Below, one piece after another: positions 14,324-23,500 of a stretch of 57,111 nt of DNA. Each line of letters opens with the position of its first letter. Within the stretch, counting starts at the first letter, position 1. Made by a program: the position numbers and the translations under genes. Source of the stretch: a virus; the IMG/VR virus record IMGVR_UViG_3300038552_000393, positions 1 to 57,111 of that record. One strand, written 5' to 3'. A model generated the notes under the pieces. It saw only the letters and a program-made list of their open reading frames with translations. It was not told the DNA's origin and did not search any database.

Positions 14324-14833
14324 TTACACCCGCCGGCGCTCCACCTCCACTCCCAGCTCGGCGTACAGTTCCAGCAAGCGCCGCTCCACCTCGCAGCGCA
14401 GCGTCAGGTCCTGGTCCCGGAAGCCGTCGTCGGTGCAGTAGGGATTATCCGCGGCGCCGTGGAATATAACTCGCTCGTAGATCGACACATGGTGCCGCGC
14501 CAGGGAAAGCTGCCCGAAGGCCAGGTCGTGAAAGCCGGCTACGGAGCTATAGGCGATGGAATCGACGATCGTCCGGTCGCTGACCACCCATTCGTAGCGC
14601 TGCACGGCTTCGATTTCGGCCCGCACCTGCTCGACGAATACCCAAAGTTGGGCCTGGCGCGTGGTCGCGTTGTGGCCGATCCGGTAAACGGGCAGGGGAC
14701 ACCGCCGGGCCACCTCGCACACCACGCCCACCTCGCCGGCCTGGCTGCGCTTCAGCTCGGCCGCCAGCGCATAGGCCGCCGTGGTTTTGCCCGTGCCGTG
14801 CGATCCGGATATGGCGATTATTTTTCCGTCCAC
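14324..14833 (-). CDS. P-loop nucleotide kinase-like ATPase
   Basis: A 169-residue P-loop protein of the AAA_28/NadR-like kinase group. Walker A is ISGSHGTGKTT (8-18); VVSDRTIVDS supplies a DRT/D region like the acidic motif of nucleotide kinases; a lid-like region ends with RDQDLTLRCEVERRLLELY. It starts with GTG four bases after the holin-like gene's stop. It lies at the end of the late lysis unit, an odd place for a nucleotide kinase; it could phosphorylate deoxynucleotides or a cofactor. Substrate not visible. Confidence 0.75.
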   Translation of the reverse strand: MDGKIIAISGSHGTGKTTAAYALAAELKRSQAGEVGVVCEVARRCPLPVYRIGHNATTRQAQLWVFVEQVRAEIEAVQRYEWVVSDRTIVDSIAYSSVAGFHDLAFGQLSLARHHVSIYERVIFHGAADNPYCTDDGFRDQDLTLRCEVERRLLELYAELGVEVERRRV

Positions 14834-14836
14834 GGC

Positions 14837-15385
14837 CTACTGATCCTTCCTGGCGGCCAGCAATGCGGTCTTGTCGCTGCTGCCCTTGCTGCTGCCAAAA
14901 AAATAGGCCACCACCGACCCGAACGCCCCGGAAAGCGCGCCGAAAAGCAGAAACACCGCTTCGGTCGATCCAGCCGGCAACGGCCGCACCATCATCACCA
15001 CCGTCAGCAGGAAAAACCCGACCACGATCACGGCCGCCAGCCCGTACATGGCCACATCACGCGTCCCGGTGGCTTTGACCTGCTCGGTGGCCGAGGCCCT
15101 GGCGCTCTGCCGGTCGTAAAGGACCTGGCCGTCGGACGCCAAGGAAAGCTCCTGCAGCTTTTCCTGGTGCCGGTATTCGACCTCGCGCAGCTTCATCGAG
15201 GACTGCGGATCGGCCATGATCGCTTCCAACACCCGCTGCGGGTCGGCGTCCTCGTCTTTGATCCCCAGCGCGCTGCACAACAGTGCGATCGCTCCGCCGG
15301 CAGCCGTCCCCGCCGGACCGCCGATAACGGTCCCCAGCAAAGGCGCAAATTCACTGACCTTTTTGGCAACGTCTTTCCAGTCCAT
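14837..15385 (-). CDS. Holin-like membrane protein (GTA 3TM type)
   Basis: A 182-residue protein. An N-terminal glycine-rich hydrophobic segment (LLGTVIGGPAGTAAGGAIAL) is followed by a charged helical region and two membrane helices (MYGLAAVIVVGFFLLTVVMM, AVFLLFGALSGAFGSVVAYF) and a short basic tail. This layout fits the holins of three transmembrane segments seen next to phage or gene-transfer-agent endolysins. AAAGGAGTGTTG precedes ATG 15385. It lies two genes after the endolysin in the same transcript. It would form the lesion releasing the endolysin. Confidence 0.7.
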   Translation of the reverse strand: MDWKDVAKKVSEFAPLLGTVIGGPAGTAAGGAIALLCSALGIKDEDADPQRVLEAIMADPQSSMKLREVEYRHQEKLQELSLASDGQVLYDRQSARASATEQVKATGTRDVAMYGLAAVIVVGFFLLTVVMMVRPLPAGSTEAVFLLFGALSGAFGSVVAYFFGSSKGSSDKTALLAARKDQ

Positions 15386-15552
15386 CAACACTCCTTTCTT
15401 TTTCGCACAAGCGGCCGGCGTTCCCCGCAATGCCGGCAAGGATAACGCAGGGCGCGCAACCGGGGCGCATTAACGGCATTAATCCGGTACTCGTAGCGCA
15501 GGCCGCGCAGATCAATTGCACACGCGCCTGCCTCACGGGCTTTGCTTTGCCA
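15385..15552 (-). CDS. Possible small Cys-containing ORF, no normal start
   Basis: Between the 15533-15853 gene and the holin, one frame is open for 55 codons and ends at a TGA that overlaps the holin start (TGATG). It reads AGACAIDLRGLRYEYRINAV followed by RYPCRHCGERRPLVRKRKEC, with a CxxC knuckle and basic tail that look coding. There is no ATG, GTG or early TTG. It could be reached by a +1 shift at the CCG-TGA end of the preceding gene, or be a decayed gene. Treat as tentative. Confidence 0.35.
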   Translation of the reverse strand, partial: WQSKAREAGACAIDLRGLRYEYRINAVNAPRLRALRYPCRHCGERRPLVRKRKEC

Positions 15553-15853
15553 TCAGCTTGATCCCCTTCCACACGGCGGCCAACACCCCGGATGTCAGGG
15601 CCGTAACGATCAACAAGACAATGGCAAACCCGAGCCGCTCGCCGACCTTGCGCATCCGATAGAGCACCTGCAAGGACAAGCGCATCTGCTCGATACCCTT
15701 GGCGTAGTTGCCATCACCCTGGTCGCGCACCATGCCCATCAGGTGCGGCAATTCGTTTAACCCGTCCGTGTCCAGCCCGCACAAACACCCGGATTCCAAG
15801 GCCGCGCGGATCGTTTCGGTGATCTGCTGCTTATCTTCTTTCGTCAATGCCAC
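15533..15853 (-). CDS. Single-pass membrane protein of the lysis block
   Basis: A 106-residue protein. A soluble helical N-terminal region (KEDKQQITETIRAALESGCL) is followed by a C-terminal membrane helix (LGFAIVLLIVTALTSGVLAAV) and a short Lys-rich end. It starts with GTG nine bases after AGGAGG, directly after the endolysin gene. Position and topology suggest a spanin-like or second holin component, but no spanin motif or lipobox is present, so the role is inference. Confidence 0.65.
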   Translation of the reverse strand: MALTKEDKQQITETIRAALESGCLCGLDTDGLNELPHLMGMVRDQGDGNYAKGIEQMRLSLQVLYRMRKVGERLGFAIVLLIVTALTSGVLAAVWKGIKLMAKQSP

Positions 15854-15874
15854 CTCTTCGGGCCTCCTTTCGGT

Positions 15875-16354
15875 CTACCTGGCCAGCCGCGCCAGCCAGC
15901 CGGCAATATACAATGGTTTTCCAAGCTCTAAATAATATCGCCCGGCCATTATCCGATAGGCCATTAAAAGCGCCTCGGGGTGAGGATAGCGGTTGACCGC
16001 GCCCAGGGTCTTGGGTCCGGCCAGGCCGTCTTCCTTCAACTCTGCGCCCAAACTATTGCACGCCCGCTGCAGCAGCCGACAGGCTGTAGGCACCCACAGG
16101 TTGACACACAAATCGAAATGTTTGCAGGCGATGTCGAACGAAAGGATGCGGTCGGCCCCGCCGGCCTTCCAATATTCGGTCTGGTAAATCCGCCTGGCAG
16201 TCTCGACCGTCAGATTGGCGATATCCAGCCCCGGATGCGCCGACTTACAAATCCCGTAGCGCGTCAGCCCGCCCGGATCATGGGGATCGTCCGATCCAAC
16301 CCCCTCGTTTTCAAGCGTCTGAGACAATGCCAAGTCAAAACAGTCTCGCCACAT
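15875..16354 (-). CDS. GH108-family endolysin (muramidase)
   Basis: A 159-residue peptidoglycan hydrolase. The GH108 signature is visible: LENEGVGSDDPHDPGG with the catalytic Glu at about residue 17, then LTRYGICKSAHPGLDI. A second half (VNLWVPTACRLLQRACNSLG, LKEDGLAGPKTLGAVNRYPH) matches the family's C-terminal peptidoglycan-binding-like region. No signal peptide, so release needs a holin. The two membrane-protein genes that follow complete the lysis unit. Confidence 0.9.
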   Translation of the reverse strand: MWRDCFDLALSQTLENEGVGSDDPHDPGGLTRYGICKSAHPGLDIANLTVETARRIYQTEYWKAGGADRILSFDIACKHFDLCVNLWVPTACRLLQRACNSLGAELKEDGLAGPKTLGAVNRYPHPEALLMAYRIMAGRYYLELGKPLYIAGWLARLAR

Positions 16355-16408
16355 TACGGGCTCCAGGTGATAACCTTATCATGCGGATACATATCGTTCC
16401 TTATTATT

Positions 16409-17860
16409 TTAATTAGCCACATAACCAGACCTAACAATGCCCCGGATGGTCGTGGGCGCAGTTGGGTCTTCCGGAGGAGGACCGTCCCCGCTGTATCCTA
16501 TTTGAGTGACACCCGTAACCCAAGCCCCAATATCAGCGCCTGCCCGGCCAGCGCCCAGGGCAGGGCTTGATCCTCCAAGCTTTACATCTTCCGGCTCATC
16601 GTAGTCGAGAACGCCATCGTCCGGGTCGAATTCTGGATCGTCGATTGTTGAATTCTCGTCGAATCCTCCCGCGGCGACGGTGTGGGACGCTGTGGCAGTT
16701 TTCCAGGCCGAAAGATCGGTATATTCGGTAAAAGCGATTTCAAAAATATTTCCAGATCCACCATAAAAAATGTTATTGTTAATCACTGGGTTGTTCATCA
16801 TTGCAGCGGCCGGCACCCTAATGTAATCCTTATTGGTTGCAGTCATTACGACAATATTATTGTATGTGTCCATATCAATTGACCACAACACTTCGCTGCC
16901 AGGATCAAACTTTATTCCCTGGTCGGCAGATCTGATCGTGTTATTGCTTATCGTTAGACTATAGGAATGCCCGCCAGCGCTTCCGTTCTGATCAACATCC
17001 CCAAAAGCCAACGTGATTACATTGATCACGTTGTATCGGACTATATTATACTCACAATCAGGCCCCTTGGAGTTCTCAAGAATCCCGTTTATCATGTTAC
17101 CGGAGATAAAATTCCTCTCTACAGTAACGTGGGCGATATTATCCTTAAGGTAAAATCCAGTAACCGAATTTGTAACTGTATTCTGAATTATATCAATATA
17201 ATCACTATCATATATTTCTACTCCAGATGGGTTTACACCGGTTGCCTGATCCCCGCTACGCCCATTATCGAAAAGATAGTTATTGTAAATCGTAATATGA
17301 TCGCAGTTTTCAATACGAATCGATGCAGTATTGCTGGTTCCAGTTGCAGCCCCGGATAGCTGGCAGTTCTTGTAGGTGACATAAGATGATCCGTCAGAAG
17401 TAGCGGCTTTCGCAATTCCACCAGCGTCCTTTTCTCCGGCGGCCTGAAACCCATCAAAGGTTATGTAATTCTGCCCATAGGTACCGAACGTAGGGACTGT
17501 TGAAGAAGACCCTGCATTTGCAGAGTTATCAAATATTACTACCTCGTTTGTGTACCTCTGGAAGGTAATAATATGGCCGGACGAACCACTATTAGTTGGA
17601 TAAAATGACGGCCTATTGCCGTCTCCAGATGGCGTAACCGTAGGCGCAACATAGGTTCCCGCCCTGAAATTAATGATATCGTCATCGTCTGCGTTTGCCA
17701 GGGCGGTCGCTATCGAGCAAGCCGATGCCCCTGATAAAGGTGTTTCTCCGTCACAATTAGCCCATGATGCGCCTCCATTATCATCAACCCAATAGGTTGC
17801 TGCGTTTACAACTGGTGAGAAAACAAGCAGAACGGCAATAAGTAAAAGCTTTTTTATCAC
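16409..17860 (-). CDS. Secreted right-handed beta-helix protein (putative tailspike/fibre)
   Basis: A 483-residue protein with a Sec signal peptide (KKLLLIAVLLVFSPVVNA). The mature chain has repeated short strands with Asn ladders (ITIYNNYLFDNGRSG, YIDIIQNTVTNSVTGFYL, VTVERNFISGNMINGILE, SLTISNNTIRSADQGI), typical of parallel beta-helix polysaccharide-binding or -cleaving proteins. GTG start overlaps the stop of the preceding gene. It is AT-richer than neighbouring genes, suggesting exchange. The signal peptide is unusual for a tailspike; secretion as a free enzyme is the alternative. Confidence 0.75.
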   Translation of the reverse strand: MIKKLLLIAVLLVFSPVVNAATYWVDDNGGASWANCDGETPLSGASACSIATALANADDDDIINFRAGTYVAPTVTPSGDGNRPSFYPTNSGSSGHIITFQRYTNEVVIFDNSANAGSSSTVPTFGTYGQNYITFDGFQAAGEKDAGGIAKAATSDGSSYVTYKNCQLSGAATGTSNTASIRIENCDHITIYNNYLFDNGRSGDQATGVNPSGVEIYDSDYIDIIQNTVTNSVTGFYLKDNIAHVTVERNFISGNMINGILENSKGPDCEYNIVRYNVINVITLAFGDVDQNGSAGGHSYSLTISNNTIRSADQGIKFDPGSEVLWSIDMDTYNNIVVMTATNKDYIRVPAAAMMNNPVINNNIFYGGSGNIFEIAFTEYTDLSAWKTATASHTVAAGGFDENSTIDDPEFDPDDGVLDYDEPEDVKLGGSSPALGAGRAGADIGAWVTGVTQIGYSGDGPPPEDPTAPTTIRGIVRSGYVAN

Positions 17861-18432
17861 GGTGTATCCGCCGAGTTGTTTACAGTAATTGTTATGGCTG
17901 CGTTGGATTCGAGTGTGGAGGCGCTGTCTGGGTCAAAGTTTTCAAGAGATGAGTCGCACGGCATGGCTATGAATTTTATTGTATACCCGGTTGCCGATGG
18001 GTTGCGGTACATACGCGCGCTGGTGGCCCTGGTGTGGGTTATCCCGACTAAATAATTTGTCGTGGCCAGACATAGCTCAGATGGCAACTGCCAATGCTTC
18101 CAGCCATCCGCCCCGGCGTCTGCCGTGTAATATTCTTTAAGCTTTACTCCTGCGGTGGTGTAAACTGCTGTGTTAACACCATAGTTATCAAGGTAGTTCG
18201 CATAGACATGGATATAGTTTGCGGCTCCGGCAGTAGCGGTGAATTGGGTGTAATATAGAGTATTATTTGCAGTAGTTGGATACCCGGATGATATCGATTG
18301 CCCGAGGGTGCCACTGCCTGAGCACCCCCCACCATCTACAGCCACCACTCCGCCGATTACCCTGTAGCCAAATCCACCAAAGCAAGCGGCGAAGATGAAA
18401 AGCGCGGCGAAAACACCATATATTTTTTTCAT
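17857..18432 (-). CDS. Secreted beta-sandwich-like protein
   Basis: A 191-residue protein with a hydrophobic leader (IYGVFAALFIFAACFGGFGY) that could be a signal peptide or, through FAAC, a weak lipobox. The rest is rich in Thr, Tyr and Gly strands (NTLYYTQFTATAGAANYIHV, WKHWQLPSELCLATTNYLVG), resembling a jelly-roll or carbohydrate-binding fold. AGGAAGTAGGG precedes the ATG. It sits between the collagen-like fibre and the beta-helix protein in one transcript. Probable surface-binding accessory; no family recognised. Confidence 0.6.
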   Translation of the reverse strand: MKKIYGVFAALFIFAACFGGFGYRVIGGVVAVDGGGCSGSGTLGQSISSGYPTTANNTLYYTQFTATAGAANYIHVYANYLDNYGVNTAVYTTAGVKLKEYYTADAGADGWKHWQLPSELCLATTNYLVGITHTRATSARMYRNPSATGYTIKFIAMPCDSSLENFDPDSASTLESNAAITITVNNSADTP

Positions 18433-18441
18433 CCCTACTTC

Positions 18442-20172
18442 CTATTGAGTAAAGCCGTATCGAATTGTTAAAGGCCCAGAAATACTATCTACTATTGATC
18501 CATCATTGGCGCTGTCGCCGTCGCGGGCAATCCGAACTACCCACTTGGACCCAGGAGTGAGAGCAGCCGCCCATCCGGTCAATGTGTTTCCGCCGGCAGT
18601 TTCAACATCACCTGAGGCCCCAGAACCATCTGCGGTATAGTTAAGGTTGATTGCATCGCCTACCGCCGTGCCGTTATCTGCCGAAGCCGCAATATCGATC
18701 ATAGAAATCACATAATCATGATCCGCAGTATCTGCATCGGAAAGCACAAAGCTGAACCAAGCTACTAAATCAACGGAAGTATCCAAATCGCGCGGGACTT
18801 CGAGGATATATTCAACGTAATTGGTAGCAACGTCCGCGTCATCGGCAAATAGCGCTTGGCCGTAGCTTCGAGCCGTTACCGTTGTCTGCTGTGTCACACC
18901 GGATGCGTAAACATTCGGGGTTGATAGGGTGATATACCCGTAACCCTTCAGGACGTTGCCGGTGCCGTTGGCGTCAATCGCCGCACCCGTTACCGGAGCA
19001 CTGTTTAAGTTGATGCCGGAAGAATTCTGGCCGATCTGAACTATATCGGAACCATCTACGGCCATAGGGATATCATCCCCCGAGGCCGCTTTCCAGTAAA
19101 TGGCCATATTGCTGCCAAGTCGCGGGCCGCCGCCGCCGGCAACAGACGGGTTGGCACCGAAAGAAATACCAGCCATGTTGGGGCTGGCTGTCGATTTGAA
19201 CGTCAGTGCCGAGCCAGAAACCTGAAAAAGAGGGTCGAGCGTGATAAACGGTACTTGGTGGATGTACGGGTCTGCTGCCGTACCAGTGCCGCTTCCTTGA
19301 GCACCCCACACCTCAATGGACGCTTCGGCGGGTCCTGCATTGGCGTACTGACCGCGATAAGCGCCGTCACCGGTAATGCTGGCCGGCCCGCGCCTTCCTG
19401 CGGTGTGAGTGTCGGTACTATTGGCTTCGTAAAGACCGAAATCACCGGCAACTCCGCTTTGTTTCGCTACCGTGCTCACTCCAGACGGTGTAATTGTCAT
19501 AACTAGCGCGCTGGAATGATATAAATATAGGGTACCGTCGTCTGTATCCTGGCACCATCCCTCAGTTGTGCTTGAGCAGTCAGATGCTTGATCTATCCCA
19601 TATCCTTGCTCGCCCTGAATACCTTGCTCGCCCTGAATACCTTGCTCGCCCTGAATACCTTGCTCGCCTTGAATGCCTTGCGTCCCCTGCAGGCTGTACG
19701 GACCAAGCCCGGCCCATGTCCCAGCAGCCTTGGGACCGTAATAGGCGTGGTTCGTTGTATCTATATAAAAATCGCCGTTATTTCCGACGCCGGCCGCTGG
19801 AGCGCCAGCCCCGGCGTGCCATTGCGTCCCGGCGGCACCGGCTGGTCCTTGCTGCACGCCAACATAGGATGTCCATGCGCTGTCCTCGTAAACCTGGTAC
19901 ACACCATTCGATGTTACCCGTACCGATTCAATCAATTCCGCCGGGTTGGCGGCGAAATATGTGTCCCTGGCCGTATCGTCGGCGAAACGATAGCTTGATG
20001 GTACACTAATGATAACCGGAGCCCCACTAACGGTTACCGATTCAAACTTCGCGTGATCTGGAAGACTATGAGTCTGACCCGTCAGAGGATCAACCCACAC
20101 CTGACCACAAAAACACTCCCCCGCGCCAAACGCCAACGCCAGCAAAATTATAAAAATCTTTGCGAGTTTCAT
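18442..20172 (-). CDS. Tail fibre-like protein with collagen-like repeat
   Basis: A 576-residue protein. It starts with a signal peptide (KLAKIFIILLALAFGAGE), then a small head domain, then a collagen-like Gly-X-Y stretch (GPAGAAG..., and GIQGEQ units four times at about residues 165-190), and a long C-terminal beta-rich domain typical of phage fibre tips (SPNMAGISFGANPSVAGGGG, VTQQTTVTARSYGQALFADD). Collagen-like trimers give shaft rigidity in fibres. AGGAGGTGCG precedes the ATG. It is the first large gene of the second late unit. Confidence 0.78.
   Translation of the reverse strand: MKLAKIFIILLALAFGAGECFCGQVWVDPLTGQTHSLPDHAKFESVTVSGAPVIISVPSSYRFADDTARDTYFAANPAELIESVRVTSNGVYQVYEDSAWTSYVGVQQGPAGAAGTQWHAGAGAPAAGVGNNGDFYIDTTNHAYYGPKAAGTWAGLGPYSLQGTQGIQGEQGIQGEQGIQGEQGIQGEQGYGIDQASDCSSTTEGWCQDTDDGTLYLYHSSALVMTITPSGVSTVAKQSGVAGDFGLYEANSTDTHTAGRRGPASITGDGAYRGQYANAGPAEASIEVWGAQGSGTGTAADPYIHQVPFITLDPLFQVSGSALTFKSTASPNMAGISFGANPSVAGGGGPRLGSNMAIYWKAASGDDIPMAVDGSDIVQIGQNSSGINLNSAPVTGAAIDANGTGNVLKGYGYITLSTPNVYASGVTQQTTVTARSYGQALFADDADVATNYVEYILEVPRDLDTSVDLVAWFSFVLSDADTADHDYVISMIDIAASADNGTAVGDAINLNYTADGSGASGDVETAGGNTLTGWAAALTPGSKWVVRIARDGDSANDGSIVDSISGPLTIRYGFTQ
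19604..19675 (-). repeat. Four tandem 18-bp units (collagen-like coding repeat)
   Basis: Four near-identical direct repeats, plus-strand unit CCTTGCTCGCCCTGAATA, at 19604, 19622, 19640 and 19658 (the last with two changes). They code for Gly-Ile-Gln-Gly-Glu-Gln on the minus strand. In-frame copy-number changes would lengthen or shorten the fibre shaft without frameshift. Confidence 0.9.
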
Positions 20173-20184
20173 CGCACCTCCTCT

Positions 20185-20439
20185 TTAGCTATAGCTGTAG
20201 CCCGCATAATCGTTCCAAACCTTGTCGTAGAGGTTTGACCCGGAGGCAAACTGGGTATCGGTTACAAGCCCGCCGGCGTCATAGGTCAGCTTGCGGATCT
20301 GCCACCCCGCGGTGGCCTTGGAAGTGCCCGGGGTGGCATATCCGATGTACTCCGGCCGATCGCTGGCGTCATAGACAATGACCTGGATAAGATCGCTTTT
20401 TTCAAAAGGATAGGCGACGGTGTGCATGTTCAGCGGCAT
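20185..20439 (-). CDS. Small virion-associated hypothetical protein
   Basis: An 84-residue protein with the look of a short tail or fibre-assembly protein (MHTVAYPFEKSDLIQVIVYD, IGYATPGTSKATAGWQIRKL). It is similar in style to small proteins placed before fibre genes in podoviruses: a beta-rich chain with no charged tail. AGGAGG lies ten bases before ATG 20439; a TTG three codons earlier is too close to it. It is the first gene after the shared late element at 20536-20597. Confidence 0.65.
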   Translation of the reverse strand: MPLNMHTVAYPFEKSDLIQVIVYDASDRPEYIGYATPGTSKATAGWQIRKLTYDAGGLVTDTQFASGSNLYDKVWNDYAGYSYS

Positions 20440-20535
20440 GGCGGGCAAGCCTCCTTGTTGGGTAAAGTTAGGTTAAGTTCGAAGACTTCGCCTTATTTTA
20501 ACACGCACGAAAAAGCAGCATGGCGGGATCGGTTG

Positions 20536-20597
20536 CCCGGTAGGACTCCATGGAACCCCATGGAGTCCGGTAGGATGAAAAAAAAGGACTTGACAAG
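20536..20597 (-). promoter_or_regulatory. Shared late element, copy B (candidate late promoter/terminator)
   Basis: Directly after the giant gene's stop, the minus strand reads CTTGTCAAGTCCTTTTTTTT, then CATCCTACCGG, then an 11-bp hairpin (GGACTCCATGG, loop GGTT, CCATGGAGTCC) and TACCGGG. A shortened copy occurs upstream of terS at 54854-54902. Here GACTT-GTC-AAGTC plus eight T could also be a terminator of the giant gene, but copy A lacks that dyad, so the conserved part is more likely a promoter or protein-binding site for the transcript starting at 20439. Confidence 0.55.
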
Positions 20598-23500
20598 TCA
20601 GCGCTGGGTCGCGCGAAGCTGCCGGCTGACCTTTTTGCGAGCCCTGGCGCGGGCGTTTTCGATAATGCGCGCGATCTTGCGCGCCCGCGTGGCATCGTCC
20701 CACTTTGCGTAAATGCCGGAGGCGGCCAGCGTTTCGATGCGCGCGGCGGCATCGGCCGACGAGCGCGATAGGTACTCCCGGTACTGGGCCTTGTCCATCT
20801 TGTGCGGCACGCCGCCGATGGTCATGTTGGGGGATGGCGGGCCCATGCGCAAAATACCACCCTTCTGCAGGCGCTCGATCTCGGCAAAGCCCTTGCCGGC
20901 AACCGCGGGTGCCTCGATGGGCGTGGCCAGCTTCGGTTGCCAGGCCGTGGCCACGTGTATGCCGGCGCTGTGCAACAGGGCCGAAAGCCCGTCCTCTTCG
21001 CCCTGCAAAAAGCGCAGCATTTGGCCCACTTGAATCGGCTGCATGTTGATCGCCTGGTTGACCACCACGGACGGCAACCGGTTGAAGCCCGACTCGATCG
21101 GTTCGTGAGACGACTTCTTGACCGTCTTGCCCGTGGTCAAAAGCTCGCCTGCCCCGGTAAACGGCCGGTCGGCCCAGTCACTGCCCGAAAATCCGGCGCC
21201 CATGGCCCGCATGAAGGGCGAGGCCTTGCCCTTGATCAATTTCACCGGATCCAAAAGTTTCAACGGGTCGAAGAAATGCCCGCCCAAGGAAAAGGTCTTG
21301 CGCTCACCGTCAAGTTCAATACCCAGCATGCGGTACAGCTTGGAAATATCGATCTCGGTCCAGCGGAACTTGCTCCAATTGCCGGCGCGCAGTTGCTCGT
21401 CTATGTGCTTTTCCGTATCGTCCTTGCCGTTTAGCAATAACTGCGCAATGATCGTGGACACGGCAATGCGCAAAATCACCCGGCCCATGAACTTGCGATA
21501 CATCGGCGCCATACCCGGAGTCGGGGCCACGTCGCCGATGGCCTTTGAAATCTTCTCGTTCAGCCCTGGAATCATGCCGGTCACCATGCGAAAATTGCTC
21601 TCGGTCCAGTCTGGCGCCAGCAGCATCAGCCGCGACAAAATCTGCAACGTCGGGTTGCGGCCCATGCGCTTTAAGTGCAGCCCGCCGAAGTCCTCATTGA
21701 TCAACCGCGCCACCCGCTCGGCAATCAGGTCCGGATCGGGCGCCGCGGCGCCGGCATGATGCAAATCCTGGGCCTTGGCCAATTCATGCACGTACTCCAC
21801 GCAAAAAGCCTCGGCCTTAAGCCCGGCGAAATACCGCTTGAACAACGAGTTGGTCCAGCGCTCGCGCATGAATTTGCCGCGCGCGATCATGTCTGTGGCC
21901 TTGTCCCATCCAAAATGAGCGGCGATCCGCTCGGCTATGCCAGGGTCCCGGGCCAGGATCTCGTCGGACCAATCCTGCATCTCTCCCAGGGTCAACCCCT
22001 GCCGCACGCCCAGGCTGATCAAGGGATGCAGATCGAACACTTTGTCCAGGCCCGCCTTGTACGCCCGAAAGGGCGCGGCCTTGGCCGGAGCGAGCACGAT
22101 GCCGTCAACCCCGGCCGCCTGCCGGGCCTCGTCTTTTCCGGCAAACTCGCCGATCACGCGGTCCCCGTCACCGGACAGCGCCACATACTTGCCCCGGCCC
22201 CAACCGTGATGCACGCCGAACACCCAACTCCTGGCGCCGGCCAGGTGGTGAAAAAACGAGGACATCAATACCCAGCCCTTGATGGATGAGTTGAACCGCG
22301 AAAGCAGCTTTAAGACCGGCGTATTGGCAAACAAGGGGTCGCTGGCGGTCATCTTATTGATCATCTCGGCCAGGGACGCCGGAGCATAAAGCTTTTGCTT
22401 CTGAAACAGCTTGGAAACCTCCGTGGCCGGACGGTGCTCGATGCGCGCGTAGCCCTGCTCGTCGGCAAAAGTCTTTGCCTGTCGCTCGTCGGTAAATACC
22501 CTGGCGGCCCGGGTGGCCGTGGCATCGGCAAAGACCGCCCAGGTCTCGGGCACCTGCTCGGGGGGCGCCAAAAAGACCTTCTTGCCCCATGAATTGGTCT
22601 CCAGCACGCCACCGAGGCCGGTCATGTCAACGGCCTCGGCCGCCCCGGCCAGTTGCCACACGGCAAAACCCTCGGCCTTCAACTCGCGGTAGTTCTCGTA
22701 GCCCGGTACCCGGCTGGTGTTGGTGGTAAACAGGCTGCGGCCGGAGGCGTCCTTCGTGCCGGCCCCGCGCTGGATGAAGGCCCGGTTGGCCAATACCGTG
22801 ACCAGCTCCTTCATATATTCATGGTAGGAATTGGTGATCCCGGACACGGCCAGTTCGTACCCGTCGGCAATGGCATCCAGGGCCGTCTCGTAAGTCCGCG
22901 GCCGGGCCGCGCCATGGGCCGTCTTGAACCCATGACCGGGGCCGCTCCAGCCCGACATGACGTTAACCCCGTCCTCTCCCGGACGTTTACGGTAGATGCG
23001 CCGCACGTAGTTATCGACATGGCTTTGCACCACCTTGTGATCACGCGCCAGATCGTAAGCCGCTTCGAAGTGCTCGCCCATCCGGTCGGCAAACGCCTTC
23101 TGCTCGTCGGTCAATTGAGAGGCCAAATCCAGAGCCTTGACCACCCCCTGGAGATAAACCCTTCGGGCACCCGAGATCTCCTTATCTTCGAGCTGCAGCG
23201 CGGCCGTTTTTTTAAAACCATCGATCTTGGACATGTCTCCGCCGGCATCGCGATAAAAAAACAGGGCCTGGTCCAATAGCCGGCTTTGCATCGACTCCTT
23301 GATCTTGGGCCGGTAGCCGATGCCAAGATGGATCCGCTTGCGGCTGGCCGGCCCGGCCAGCGTCTGGACCTGTTCCTGCAGCTTGGCGGTCATCACGCTA
23401 ACATTCTGCCGCGCCTGGTCGGCCATCTCGAACAGCTTGTTGGCGAAGCTGCGGTCCTTCTCCAATTCCGCCGTCACCGCCGGCCCGGACGGCTGGGCGG

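Noticed and set aside
19604-19675. CRISPR or regulatory repeat
   Set aside because: Head-to-tail 18-bp units without spacers, fully explained as coding for a collagen-like GIQGEQ shaft.
20578-20599. Simple rho-independent terminator of the giant gene
   Set aside because: GACTT-GTC-AAGTC plus eight T could end transcription, but the sequence is shared with the terS upstream copy where the dyad is missing, so a terminator is not the main explanation.
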